Of a DNA stretch of 64,000 nt, positions 1 through 11,749 are shown piece after piece (the stretch's first letter is position 1; each line of letters starts with the position of its first letter). The stretch covers positions 47,501 through 111,500 of the forward strand of contig JAQGDQ010000300.1 in NCBI GenBank assembly GCA_030141605.1. The letters are read 5' to 3'. Below the pieces are notes generated by a model that did not search any database, was not told where the DNA came from, and saw nothing but the letters and a program-made list of their open reading frames with translations. This DNA comes from Tubiluchus corallicola. Taxonomy: Eukaryota > Priapulida > Priapulimorpha > Priapulimorphida > Tubiluchidae. A program made the translations under genes and the position numbers.

Positions 1-1905
1 TGAGTAGCTTTTGACAGCTCGATAGATAAGAAGACAAAAGGAGCCCTGATTGGCCATTGCTAGGTGGACCAAGTTGGCTGACTGACATTTCCTAAACAGA
101 TTTAGAGAAGGGAGAAGCAGGAAGGGGAACAGAGGAGATGGAAAGGCAGATGACACGGAAGTTAAGAGGTGAGGGACATAACCACATGGACTACATACGT
201 ACATGCTGACAATTAGAACCTATTGACACCTGATGCTCTCCACTTGATGACATGCCCAGCTGAGAATAGCATCTGAAACAGTAAAATAAGATGTTATTTT
301 AGTTCAGCTTCAGATATGAAACAAAAAAATCTAAGTTGCTGCTGTATTTTTGAACAATCAAAAATCCGAAAAAGTAAACCTGTATTTAGGGCAGGCATTA
401 AATTTTGTATATTACAGAGTTTCGCTAAAAATTTATAAACTACAGTAAAGCCGTCTTTTTAATATAGTTACCTAAAAGAATTTTGCATTAAAAGTCGAAA
501 CGCGATCGCTACATAACAAATTAATAAATATTAAGAAAGAAATTATCAAAAAATAAATAAATAAATGACAATTCGATAAAATCTAACATTTAATTGTCGG
601 GGTCATTAGATTTACATAGAGCAGGAAGTTTCGGTTTACTCATATATACACGTCCTGCTTTATTAAAACCAAATAAACAAATGAATACATACATACATAA
701 AAAATAAGATATTTAGAGCGTTTTTGTCATCTCACCCTTGTCCTTTTATGAAACTGATGTAGTTTTCATGAATTGGCCTTGACGTTTTTTCCTCAAACCG
801 AATACAAGTCAGGCGTTGCCATCGAGAAAGAGCAGTTCTGATGAGATTGGTGAAAGTTCTACCTACAACAGCAAAGAAGATGTATTTACGACGACGTGAA
901 CGAATTTCTCAAACACACAAGACTGTAAATACTTTTACAGGCAGAGATAGTTTATTCTGATCAGTTTTAAAATCCTTCATTGTTCCATCTTAAATGCGTT
1001 ATGCGTTATTGTGTATCGGAATGCGTTACGCGTTATGGCGTACCCAACTGCGTATAAAAAATTAATGGGAAATAACTGCAGAAAAAATAACGCAATAACG
1101 CAGGTCTGTTAAACGGGTTCATTGAAAACAATATAAAATGATTTTTATTGTCGCGTTAGTGGTTGACAATACGCTCGAAAATGAATACGTTCCCGTCACA
1201 ACTATCGACAGTGAATACACCTTGCTGTTGATTACAGAAAGCCAAGTTGTATAAAATGATGTTTAAAGTAAAATATGAATAAACAACACCGACCTGTGTT
1301 CGTTTTCTACATAACTCACTGACAAATACGAATTTTTTTATTATCAAGCTCAGATTATAGTCTTAACTCCTCGGGGAACATAAAACGCTACATCAACACG
1401 GAGCTCAAGTGTCGATCTTGCACAAAGACGACACTGTAAAGCAGAGCTACCAGCATGGTTGAGATTCGAACTCGAAACCTTGTCTCAGAAATCAAGTACT
1501 TAACCAACTAAGTTAACCGGCCGTGGAGTCAGGTACTAAATTAGTCTATTTCAAAGTAAGTTAAACAATAAAAAGCAATAGTTAGTTGTCCTAATGTAGA
1601 ATTTAACACTTCGAATTGTAAAAACAAGAGAGGTAGATTATTATTTTTGCAAACTTTCGTAAAACAGAAGCTATGGCTCTTGTACTTTACTTACTTCGCA
1701 TTTCAATCACGTATGGAATTTCTCTTGGCCACTTATACTGCCTTACATCCAATAATGTCTCACCGCCTTGCATGCGATGAAGCAACGTTTGACGTAACTG
1801 GTCAACGGATTCCACTATATCACCATCGGTTAAACCGTTCCAGTAAAAATTGTCTCCCTAAAACATTCCTTGTTAAAATTGATGCCTGTCTGGTAAAAAT
1901 ATTAA
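1..1905. other. Gene-poor AT-rich DNA
   Basis: I see no convincing exon here. The stretch holds short AAAT and CATA runs, and a pair of inverted GCGTTA-rich blocks near 993-1010 and 1087-1103. A tRNA-like remnant lies near 1440-1530. The short open frames have no recognisable protein character. Confidence 0.5.
1440..1532 (-). repeat. tRNA-like / SINE head remnant
   Basis: On the minus strand a B-box-like GAGTTCGAATC follows an A-box-like TTAACTTAGTTGG at tRNA spacing. The would-be anticodon loop is too long for a working tRNA, so a tRNA-derived SINE or tRNA pseudogene is more likely. Similar B-box-like sequences occur near 3359-3371 (minus) and 6228-6240 (plus). Confidence 0.35.
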
Positions 1906-1911
1906 TGTCGT

Positions 1912-2061
1912 TGATGATGATGATGACGATGATCATGACGATGATGATGGTGGTAATGATGATGATGATGATGACGATGACGATAGCGACGACAATTATG
2001 ATGACAATGACGATGATGATGATGATGATGATGATGATGTTAATGATGATGATTGATGATA

Positions 2062-2153
<92 letters not shown>
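1912..2153. repeat. (GAT)n microsatellite
   Basis: A run of GAT units, imperfect in its first half (GAC and AAT variants) and nearly perfect in its second. It creates long Asp, Met or His frames on either strand that should not be read as protein. Confidence 0.95.
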
Positions 2154-3803
2154 ATAATAAGTGATCATAATTAAGAAATGCATTGTCAGACAACATGGTA
2201 GAGATTTATGTCATGAATTAATGGAACTGATGTTAAGTGGAAGAGCATTGGAAGCATACAAAATATCAAAAATTCAAAAATACAGACGTTATCAGAACAG
2301 TGTATTAGAAACATACAAGTTATCATTTCATTTTCAATTTTATATTGCTGGAAACGAAAATTCGATCAACCAATATATATATATATATTCTAGTTCCATT
2401 TATATCTTACGTTGTAGCTAGTTCTTAGTCTGCCTAATACCATCAGACTGAAAATAACACTTACCCTTGAAATGTTCCTGAGTCGTCGTACTATTCTCTC
2501 AGCTTGATGAAATTCGCGTTTGCTTCTTCCTCTATATCTTTCCTATTAAGGTCAAAAGAGCGTAAGAAATTATACACTAGTTTAGGTCAACTGACTGTTG
2601 AACTTTTGCTATACCGTGCAAACCCGGAAAAAATCATGTTGCCTGTATAATTATTACAATTATCGTTTCCAGCGTCCATATAACAGTGCTATCGCTTATT
2701 GCTTTTTTAAAAAATCATTTTTAGCATCGAGGATCGATTGGACAAGGTTACCAAATTCGACCAAATTTCGATCAGGCGACTGGCTAATTTGATTAAGAAG
2801 CAAGCAAACGCTGGGGAAGTCGACAGGCAGGGTGACGCAAAAAGCTCGGCAGGATGTCGGATAAGAAAGTTGGCAAAAGGGTCGACCAAAACATGTCAGC
2901 CGAAAAGGTCGACCTTTTATTGGGTGATAGGCTTTCAATTATTGTAATTTAGTTAACTCTCTGAAAATATAAGCTGAGAGCGATTTTAACTGTCATAAGG
3001 TTCAAGTAGTAATACAATCAACCAGGTTCTGAGGATTTATATGCTACTCACGCAAGAAACGTATGACAATATCATAGCCAGAATTTAAAATTTCAAACAC
3101 GAATTGCAAACTTTCGTCGACCGATGATGACCGTCACTCAGTTGGGCAGACATTTGCGATCAGTATAACTTTTGGGTAATTGCATTTTACCTTGGCGAGC
3201 AAAGACCATTAAGAAAAGTGGTCATTGGTCATCGATCAACTCTGTATAAGTATCATTTTCGATTCAGAAGTTGTAGTTGGTATGTTATTAAGTTTCTAAA
3301 ATCAAACTCGGCCGAAAGAAACAAATATGAAAAAGTTGGAACTGGGTCTAGATTTCAAGATTTGAACCAGGGACTTTTGGACCACATATCTGATGTCATG
3401 ACCTCTGGTCCAAGCTTTAAACATAACAAACAATCATAACAAACTTTAAATCAATCCTAACTGCTCACCGAGCCAGAATTTCCAAAAATTAGATTACGCA
3501 CGCTAAAATGACTAATAACTAATTAAATTAATTTTTAGAAGACATTTTGAGCCTAATTTAAATAGCGAGTAATTAAATAAATAAAAAATTATTTTATAAA
3601 TTACAGAACTATCGTGGAATCAACCCACAATTATTAATTCTTTTTGATCAATTTTTTCTGAAACAAAGTAAATGTGTAAAGGTCAGAAAGTATTTTTGAC
3701 AACTGGGTATACTTCATGAATTAATCTAGGCTCTGAATTAATCATAAAACTTTCAACCTCATAAAGGTAAAAAAACTACAAGGTCATGCGCAAACTGCAT
3801 TTG
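2154..3803. other. Intergenic DNA, no gene seen
   Basis: Mostly AT-rich. A slightly GC-richer patch at about 2730-2935 is open in several frames on both strands, but it has no start or splice context and no family I recognise. It could be a transposon fragment. A tRNA-like B-box lies near 3359-3371. If the minus-strand gene at 3804-5009 has further exons, they should lie here or to the left; I could not identify one. Confidence 0.4.
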
Positions 3804-5009
3804 TTATCGCAAGTAGTTATTCTTATCAGCATCAAAATTTGGAAAAGTATGCCACATTGTTACCTTAGAAAAAGTCTTTCTGGCATCTAATCTTAAATTA
3901 AGAATGGCGTCTGAAATTGAATGCCTGGTTCTTTGGTTTTCCTTCTTTCCTTGCTGTTTATTTGGTTCAAATATTCTTCGTACAGGTGACTTTTTTTCAC
4001 GCACATTTTTTCTCTCTTGACTAATAATACTGCCATTGATCTCAGCAGCAGGGTTCGATAAAACACCTGTGTTGCTGCTGCTGGCTACCTGTTTCTTGAC
4101 ACTGTCGATTCTCTGATTGTTAGCATCAGCGCCTTTACTTGATTTATAATTATTAAAATTTGTACCAGTTACGCTGTTATTTCCTAATTTATTGCTAGAG
4201 CTCTTGTCCATATTATTTGCAGAGTTTTTACCATTGTCATCACTTGACGCTTGGCTATTGTCTTTGACCGTCATATCACCATTTCTCACCACAATCAGTG
4301 TGTCGTTCTTTCCTGCATTGCTGTTACTTTCTGACTTTGTCTCAGCTGATTTTGCAATTCTGTTGTGCGGTACCTCTTCTTCTTCTTCTTTATTTTTCTC
4401 TTCTGTGTTGAGTCTTTCTACTGCAGCTTCCAGGTTGTCTTTAACAACAGTAATATTTGCTGTCTTCTTTTGCATTGACGTTGGCTTGCGTTGGCGTCTT
4501 CTTCTGTTTGGTATAAATTTAGAGTTGCGTAAAGTAACGCGACCTTTTCCGTTGTCTCTATTCACATCACGCATAGTGCTATCCGTAACAGACATCTTAT
4601 CAACATTCACTGAACCTATTTCACTTTGTGGGGTGGCGTTTACTACGGCTTCTTTCTGATGTTCTTTAGTTGAGCTTCCGTAGTATCTTGCATATTGCTT
4701 TCCAAGTTTTAGCTTTTTTTGCTGGATTCTTGGTTTTAGGACATTTTCTCCCCTGTTAGATTTAATTTCTGTTTCTTCTCTAGCATTTGAGTTTCCCAAT
4801 TCCGTCCTGCTCAAGTCATTTTCAGCTTTTCTAGCGGTAAACCGGACTCTTTCTCTGTCGTGATCGAGTCTTTTCGCAGCCTGCCTTTTTATTTCCTTTG
4901 CACTTAAATCATTTGCAATAAGTATGAAAAGATACACCACAATCATGAGTGTCACAAAGCATCTACAGGTGCACGCCATTTTATGTGATAAAACAATGTG
5001 TACAGTCAT
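3804..5009 (-). CDS. Secreted or anchored basic low-complexity protein
   Basis: An uninterrupted frame of 401 codons, far longer than chance in this DNA. Two starts are possible. Met11 (codon at 4977-4979) is immediately followed by a Cys pair and a strong hydrophobic stretch (about residues 18-34), which fits a signal peptide or type II signal anchor. The rest is hydrophilic and rich in Lys, Arg, Asn and Ser, with a poly-Glu run near residue 210. It has clustered basic sites (KRQAAKR, NRRRRQRK, SPVRR) that could be proprotein-convertase sites, and several Asn-X-Ser/Thr sequons. No enzymatic domain is visible. A donor-like AAG|GTAACA at 3862-3866 (minus strand) and no clear polyA signal just downstream mean this could be the first exon of a longer gene, for example the stem of a Golgi enzyme, or a peptide precursor. 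Family not recognised. Confidence 0.6.
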   Translation of the reverse strand: MTVHIVLSHKMACTCRCFVTLMIVVYLFILIANDLSAKEIKRQAAKRLDHDRERVRFTARKAENDLSRTELGNSNAREETEIKSNRGENVLKPRIQQKKLKLGKQYARYYGSSTKEHQKEAVVNATPQSEIGSVNVDKMSVTDSTMRDVNRDNGKGRVTLRNSKFIPNRRRRQRKPTSMQKKTANITVVKDNLEAAVERLNTEEKNKEEEEEVPHNRIAKSAETKSESNSNAGKNDTLIVVRNGDMTVKDNSQASSDDNGKNSANNMDKSSSNKLGNNSVTGTNFNNYKSSKGADANNQRIDSVKKQVASSSNTGVLSNPAAEINGSIISQERKNVREKKSPVRRIFEPNKQQGKKENQRTRHSISDAILNLRLDARKTFSKVTMWHTFPNFDADKNNYLR

Positions 5010-6749
5010 TTACCACCAAAGTGCTCTTAATCACATGGGAAGTGTCACACGCATGCACACGAAATTGTCACCCAAACGTCCGTTCCAGGGTGTTCACCTG
5101 ATCAACGTACTGGTTTAATTTCAAGCATTATTTACAATTTCAAAACGTTCACTTTGAAGGGAGCCTGTCGATTATTAGGCACCATCTTACAAACTGCGAA
5201 CGGTTTTTGTTATTCAATTGCCATATTTTGTTTGTATATGCATAAGGTATTTGAGAAGTTATCCATTCATTTTGCTCAGTGGTCAAAATCACATAATGTG
5301 TGTTGTCAGTTAGGCCAAGGTTTTTTATTTGCAAACAAACAAGATATTTCTTAATTGTTTTACACATTTGAATTACGTGAAACCACCTATAAAAAGTCTT
5401 TGCTATGTTCTTTTGCTCTTGAAAAGAACTGAAGCACTCAAGCAAACGATCAATACAGTAACAAATAAAATAAACAACATTTTAAAAAACACAGAATAAT
5501 TCTTAATGACAAAAATTTCGGAAGCATAATCTGGTTTCACAACTTAGTAAAACTAAGTTAATTCCATCAATAATAATATACATGAGCGTATCGAGTCTTC
5601 ACAACGCTCATCTTCAGTGGTACTTCATACTTCACTCCCGCCCATCTCGATTACGGATTTATGATCCTTTATGTGAATTACAATGCGCAATTATTACTTA
5701 GGCTGTATTTGTCGCTGCAGCGTGTTGCCGACTATGCATAGCGCTTATATCTAAGAAGACTGCACAAGTGCTTTCGGTGTAGTACCTTTTCCGTAACAGT
5801 TGCTTGTTACATGGCGCTCGCATTGAACCGGACTCAGTAACTGCTTGTAGTGTGTTATGAAATACGCACTTTTTTATGAAAGGATACGCATATTCCGAAG
5901 AGAATAAGAATTTATTAACACCCTGGGGTTGTAAAATCTGGCGTCCCTCAAAATAGAATACAGCCTAGTTAGCCTGTGCTAGTGTGGATACTAGCACATG
6001 ATTCATACACTTACTTTTTGTGCGGGTGTTGCAAATTTATATTTATTTGCACCGTGACAGTGTTTAGCTCCCCCCCCCCCCAAAGTAGTTGATCGCAGGC
6101 TTTCAAATGGCGCCAATTCTATCCTCACTGACCTTTTATATGCGGCCGTCTACATGAAAAGATACAGCATTTCTCTTGTCAGATTAATGTAGATTCAAAG
6201 ATATTGTCGTAATTTTGCACTACAGTCGAGGTGTTCTGGGTTCGAATCCTTGTTAACTCACAATTACTCAGCACCTCCTTCATTACTTGATTGGCCACCA
6301 AGTTAATTATTCATTAATGCTTAGGTGTAATGATCCTGGCAAATCACAGTTCAACATCTAAAAATATTATCTTTGAAGAATGTAGGCAGCGTGAGTACCA
6401 AGCCACAAGCAATTGCTGCACCGAGGTCTATATAAAGCAACGTAAAATTGCATGTTCCATAGATGCAAATAAATATTCGCAGCCAGTAAGTTTTACGACA
6501 CGAAATCCTTATATAAAATAATAAATAATGTTTTCATAAAATATATATTTAAAGATATAAATAAATAAATATTTATTTTACATTATGTTTACACAACGTA
6601 AATCTCTCTATTTGCAGGGTAATCTAACAAAAATTAAATCACCACAGTGTAAAAAGTTTACAAACTATATCAAATAAGTATCACATCTGAACTGTGAGGT
6701 ATTTTCCCTTTATGAAATAATCCCTATTATATAATCCGTATGTATAATC

Positions 6750-7340
6750 CCTTTAATATTTATTTATTGAACCATTGAGGAAAGAAATTACAAAAGGCAA
6801 AGCAAAAAAGACTTAAAAAACATTATACATCTAAACAAAGAAACCACATATAAGTAGTATACTGGTTCAAGAACAAAAAACGCATAAAACAGAGCAACAT
6901 ACATATATATATATATCATAAACTTAATATTGCATATGTATTACAGTTAGTCAGTTATTCAAGCTTGCACGGAGTCATCTCAGTCGGGCCTATCTTCAAA
7001 TATTTTGTGGACCAATCTAGCATTAATTTTAATAACTTTACATCTTGTGATGCATTTAAAAACACGAACTGCTCATTGGAAGACACATAATGAAAGTTAG
7101 GACAAAAATCAAAATTAGAATCTTACATGAGCGTACAGTGGACATTCAGTAATTACATGCAATTCATCCTCTACTTTGTTCAAACAACAATTTTTACATA
7201 TTCATGTTCTACGGGTATTTTTTCGGCTTATGATAGTTGGTAATTTATTGGTAATTTATGAGCACTAATACGAAATCTTGTTAAGTTAGTTTTGACATGT
7301 TTTGGAATACCAATCGACAAATAATTTTCCGTCTTATAAG
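6750..7340 (-). mobile_element. Decayed non-LTR retrotransposon 3' end
   Basis: Read on the minus strand, a frameshifted sequence gives a run like NLTRFRISAHKLPI, then C-x2-CC...KVEDELH..TECPLYAH. This is the conserved region near the end of many LINE ORF2 proteins (sRFRISsH, then C..C, then vEDExHfl..CplY). Stops and a frame change show it is dead. The plus-strand DNA at 6752-6960 begins TTTATTTATTG and is A-rich, as expected for the antisense of a LINE 3' untranslated tail. Confidence 0.7.
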
Positions 7341-8475
7341 GATTTTTGAAAAGTTATACGTTCTAAGTTTATTGCTATTTTCATTCGATGCTGCCCGGTT
7401 CATTTTTCCTGCAGCCATTGCTGTCTACACCGAGATTCAAGTTTATCACTGATGGTTTTAATAAATTTCTTTTTATTTAATGTACCTTGGTGCTCTCAAA
7501 CACGTCCAAAACCCAAAACAAACAAAACAGTTTTAATAAACGTAGTCCACCACTTTTGCTAAAGTCTTTAGAAAGAACATAAGCATCTTTTGCGAGGCTA
7601 TTGTCAGGTGCCGCCAAGAGATGGAGCCACAAACTTAGGCAATTTTTGACTGCATTAATAAACAACCTATATATAATCCCTATTTAAACCTGTTCTAGTC
7701 CTAAAATCCGTAGTAAGGTTAAAAAGAGACACCTTCAGACCAATTTTCAAAATTGAAAATATAATTAAAATTGTGGAACCCCGTACGTCTTTAACGTTTA
7801 ATGTAATAAGTAGTATTTACTTATACACCACAAGCGATTGTTGCAGCGACTTCTATAAAAGACCCAAGGATAGCAAATAGCAAATTGGAAAATAGGAAAT
7901 TCCCATTAAAGGGAAATATTTGTAGCCAGTAAATTTTGCAATATGAAATTTAGTGGCATATAATTAATATAAAAATGCAAAATATGTGTTTGTGCTGGTT
8001 AAAAATGCAACTTTTTAATAGACCGACAGGGGGCGCTTTAGAGGTCTCTCACTAATTCGATTTTCTCGCTCAATAACTAAGAATTTTATTCAACCTTGAC
8101 ATCATAAGTCCACTGCAGCGATTTTACACCTGTAAAGCACCCTGTTTTCCATAAATAGCCATTCGTAGTAGCTGCTACGAATTTTTACACCTTGACAACG
8201 AATTGTTTGCTAAATTTACTAGCGACGTTTTGCAATTGAACATTGATAACGGTGATTAATTTTGTTAGAAGGCTACAATAGTCTTAAACTGTACTGTAAT
8301 AATTACGGACAATGTGTAAACCTCAACCTGTCTGTTCTGCAGGATTGTATAATTTAATGTTGAAAACATGTTTGGTTGGTCACAAATGTAGTTCATGACA
8401 ATAAACTGTAACCATTCGGTTGATATAGAGGCACTCGTGTAGAGCGATGATAAAAATCTGAGGAACTCTTTAGTA

Positions 8476-8775
8476 GTTAAAGGAAGATAGGATGGTTTTT
8501 TTCATATACTACCCCATTTTCAAGTCCTACAAAAAGTATACATTTTACCAACAGTGATACTGTAAAAGCGTTTCTGATAATTAAATAATAGATTAAAATC
8601 TTAATTAACATCACTAGCCATGATGACATCACAAACTAACATAATTTTCAACAGCAAAAATATTCCACGAGCGCGTTGCATGTGTTTGCGAAAGCGAAAA
8701 TGTAAGTACAGTGCTACTATTCAAATTCCAAATTTAGCGCTGAGCTCGCGCATGAGCTGTCGAACGCAGTGCAGC
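8476..8775 (+). repeat. Interspersed repeat family R1, truncated copy
   Basis: It shares a long similar stretch with 37,019-37,570 (same strand) and 59,335-59,976 (opposite strand). Examples are AAAAGTATACATTTTA, CATCACAAACTAACATAATT and TTCAACAGCAAAAAT followed by TTTGCGAAAGC. No coding frame is preserved among the copies. This copy lacks the second half. Confidence 0.75.
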
Positions 8776-10466
8776 TTTACTTAATTGTACAATTACCAAC
8801 ATTGTATCATTTTAAAGTTAAGTTTTACATAGTACATGCTGTTAGATCTTTTTAATTACTTTTAAATTGCGGAATTACTTTTAATTGCGGAATAAAGTCC
8901 ATGGAACACATATACGTCAAAATAAAAAAATATGCCTAGCCTATTTACAGTATATTACATTAGCATAGTTATGTATTTATATACAAAATCATTCTTTGTT
9001 TGATAAAAATTAATTTCATACAAATATCAAAATATAAAGAACATTGTATTAAAATATGGCTAGGTTGATTGAGTTATACTCACGGCATAATGCGGAATTC
9101 GTAAATAAAAAACTGTAAATTGAAGTTTTTGGACTGCGGCTTTATTATATAACAGGTAACTTAATTGGAATTATAAAAGTTTATTTTACTGCTACCACTT
9201 AAACTTAGAAAAACAATTGCTGAAGTTAAACCTTTCATTAATGTAGCAGTCAAACGGTCGCAAATTTTGTATAGAAAGATTAATAATTCTGCAATCAGCC
9301 TATTTCATACTACATCCATTCTAAATCAGTATTCGAGTATAACTAGCCTTATTTGCTCTAGCGCAAAGACGTGTGGAAATGAACATTATAGTGATCCTGA
9401 CAATGCCCATTATTGGACTTTGTATATTATATACCCGACACTATATGTATACTTAGTATACTTATACTACACTATAAGTATATTATATACTTGGACACTA
9501 TATATTGATTTTCTTATTCCCGGCTTTACAAACGAAGAAATGATATCAATGTCACCAACCATTTTAGCTAACTGAATCTAAATATTACATATATCTTGTT
9601 ATTATTACATTTATGATCTTACGCTTTCACAGAACTAATTGTGCATGTAAATTATATGTACGAATAAACATAGTAAATATAACAAAGAAATTTGCAAAAA
9701 CTGTCTATGAACCATAAAGTTAATTTATACTACCGCTGTATGGAAATTTTCAGTCGCTGTGGTAGTAACCGCCATTCACTTGAAAATTATGACGTAACCG
9801 GTGGACTTCGTGACTTCTCGTAATCTCGTAAGTGCATTATAAGCTTTCCGTACGCGCTCGCTGCTTAAACTAATTGATAACTTTCGCACCTTATACAATA
9901 ACATCGCAAAATTAGCATTCTATTTTTTTGTAAAGACTTATTATATTTTAGAGAGAAATAAATAGTGAACTAATTTGCTTCAGTCGATGAACGACGTCAT
10001 TGATGGAAGAACTGATCGGGAAATTTCCCAAGCGGGAAATGATCGCAACTTTAAACTGATTTTACTAATTACACGAGGTGCTTGTCACACTGTTTTTACT
10101 AAATCCCTTTAAAAAATTTCGCAAACTTAGAACAAGACTGACTTCCCTGAAGGCCTGGCCCTTCCTTTAACATGAAAAGATTCCCCGGCTCTACTCTAAC
10201 CGTTGGTCCTTTATAAGTAAATGAAAGTAAAATATGGTGTAAGAATTGGTTAAACATTTCTGGTGTTTCTGATTTACCACATAATAACCGAATTGCGTCA
10301 GTACTGCTACGACTGCAGCATAGCAACCATTAAGAAACAGCAACACAAAGACAAAAACGCCGTGACAGACCAACTAACTAATTAACACCGTGGCTAGAAG
10401 AAAAAATGACCAAAAAAATTACTTAAATGCTGTCGTCTGTCCAGTAACAGCTAAACTGTAGCAAAA

Positions 10467-11712
10467 ATGGAGGAAGAAGAACTAAAAAACATTGATATAG
10501 TTCTAGCTTCACTGGAGAAGCACCAACAACAGAGAAAAATGGATGACGCGAATGCGAAGTTAAATATCATATTAGATCGTACACAAGAACTGCTAGACGA
10601 GGCTGGAGTTCCAGGCTCTATCAGAGCAACACCTTCTCAGTACCTACAAGAGATGGGACGGTGGCCAGAACAAGATATTTTGGGCGTTTACAACAATGAT
10701 GAACGAAAACGACAAGGAGATATTATGAAAATTATGGACAACTATCTTTCACTGTGTTCGGAAAGACGACAGTATATAGAAGACGTTGAACTCTTCCTGA
10801 AAACGGCATCCGTTAGTATGCAGACAAATGAAGCAGCTGCAAAAGACCTGGATAAAGAAATAGACGAAAGAAATATTTGCTATGAGATGTTTATGCGTTA
10901 TTTGGAAATTGCACAAGAAGCCACGGGAAAAGCTCAGGGTATCGCTCAAGCACTCGTGAAGCAGGTGAGCAGTTTTCAACAGGAAAGAGCAGAAGAATCT
11001 GCCTTAGATCTACGCACTACCAAAGCACTAGCACGCGTTGAAGAACAGCCTGGGAGCCCGTCATCATTACCAAGTCTCAGTCCCAGTGAATCTACCGAAA
11101 AGATGACATTTCACGGAGCACGGAAAAACATAAAAGACGTGCTTGACATCTGTAAACTTCGACTAAAACGTCATGTCCAAATCAAGGCAAAAACGCTGCA
11201 TGCCTTACAAAGTTTGGCCTTTCTATGTGAAAATATTGAAAGCATGAAATACGAAATTAATTCTTTAAAACACGTGACAAAAGACTATGAATCCAAAATC
11301 GCACAGCAGGCTGAGACAAACGCAAAAGAAATAGCCAACAACACTCAGCTATTAGCTGACGTCACAAGTCATTCTCATGAACTTCGCATACTAGGAGATG
11401 CCCTAGACAAAAAGGAAAAAGAGAAGCTAGTGTTGGAGAACACCAACAAGGAACTGCGCCAGCAACGTGCTGAACTGATATCGCAGCTCGAAAAGATCCA
11501 CCAGACGACTGCTTTCAGAAAGTCAGGCAAAGAAAAATACGTTCCTTTACAAATACCAAAATCATCAGGAGGGCCGGACTGGGTCAGAGCTATAAGACAA
11601 ATAACTGTGAAAAAGAAAGTCCAAAGCCTAATAGACTCTTACGAGGTGTGCAAATTTTAATTTACAAACTCATATCTTATTTTGCAATTTCGAACACGAA
11701 ATTTCATCTCGT

Positions 11713-11749
<37 letters not shown>

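Larger units (their letters stand above)
5010..10466. other. Long intergenic region
   Basis: No gene supported over most of this 5.4 kb. It contains a poly-C run near 6070, a decayed antisense LINE at 6750-7340, a truncated copy of the interspersed repeat at 8476-8775, and a TA-rich zone with small palindromes at about 9420-9510. At 10,191-10,373 on the minus strand a 60-codon frame starts with a signal-peptide-like hydrophobic run. Its homology is unknown and a second overlapping minus frame (10,099-10,326) is equally open, so I do not call it a gene. A short piece near 10,050-10,100 (containing TTTACTAATTACACGAGG) recurs at 22,280-22,330. Confidence 0.4.

Noticed and set aside
1647-2174. 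Frame with poly-Asp and poly-Met
   Set aside because: It is the translation of a GAT microsatellite; no splice or start context.
4192-4659. Plus-strand 155-codon frame
   Set aside because: Shadow of the minus-strand gene at 3804-5009; Leu/Ser-rich composition expected from the reverse of a Lys/Ser-rich coding strand.
1440-6240. Functional tRNA genes
   Set aside because: Three B-box-like matches exist, but none folds into a full cloverleaf with a seven-base anticodon loop by eye.
10191-10373. Small secreted-peptide-like minus-strand frame
   Set aside because: Signal-peptide-like start, but only 60 codons, with an overlapping open frame and no homolog known to me.
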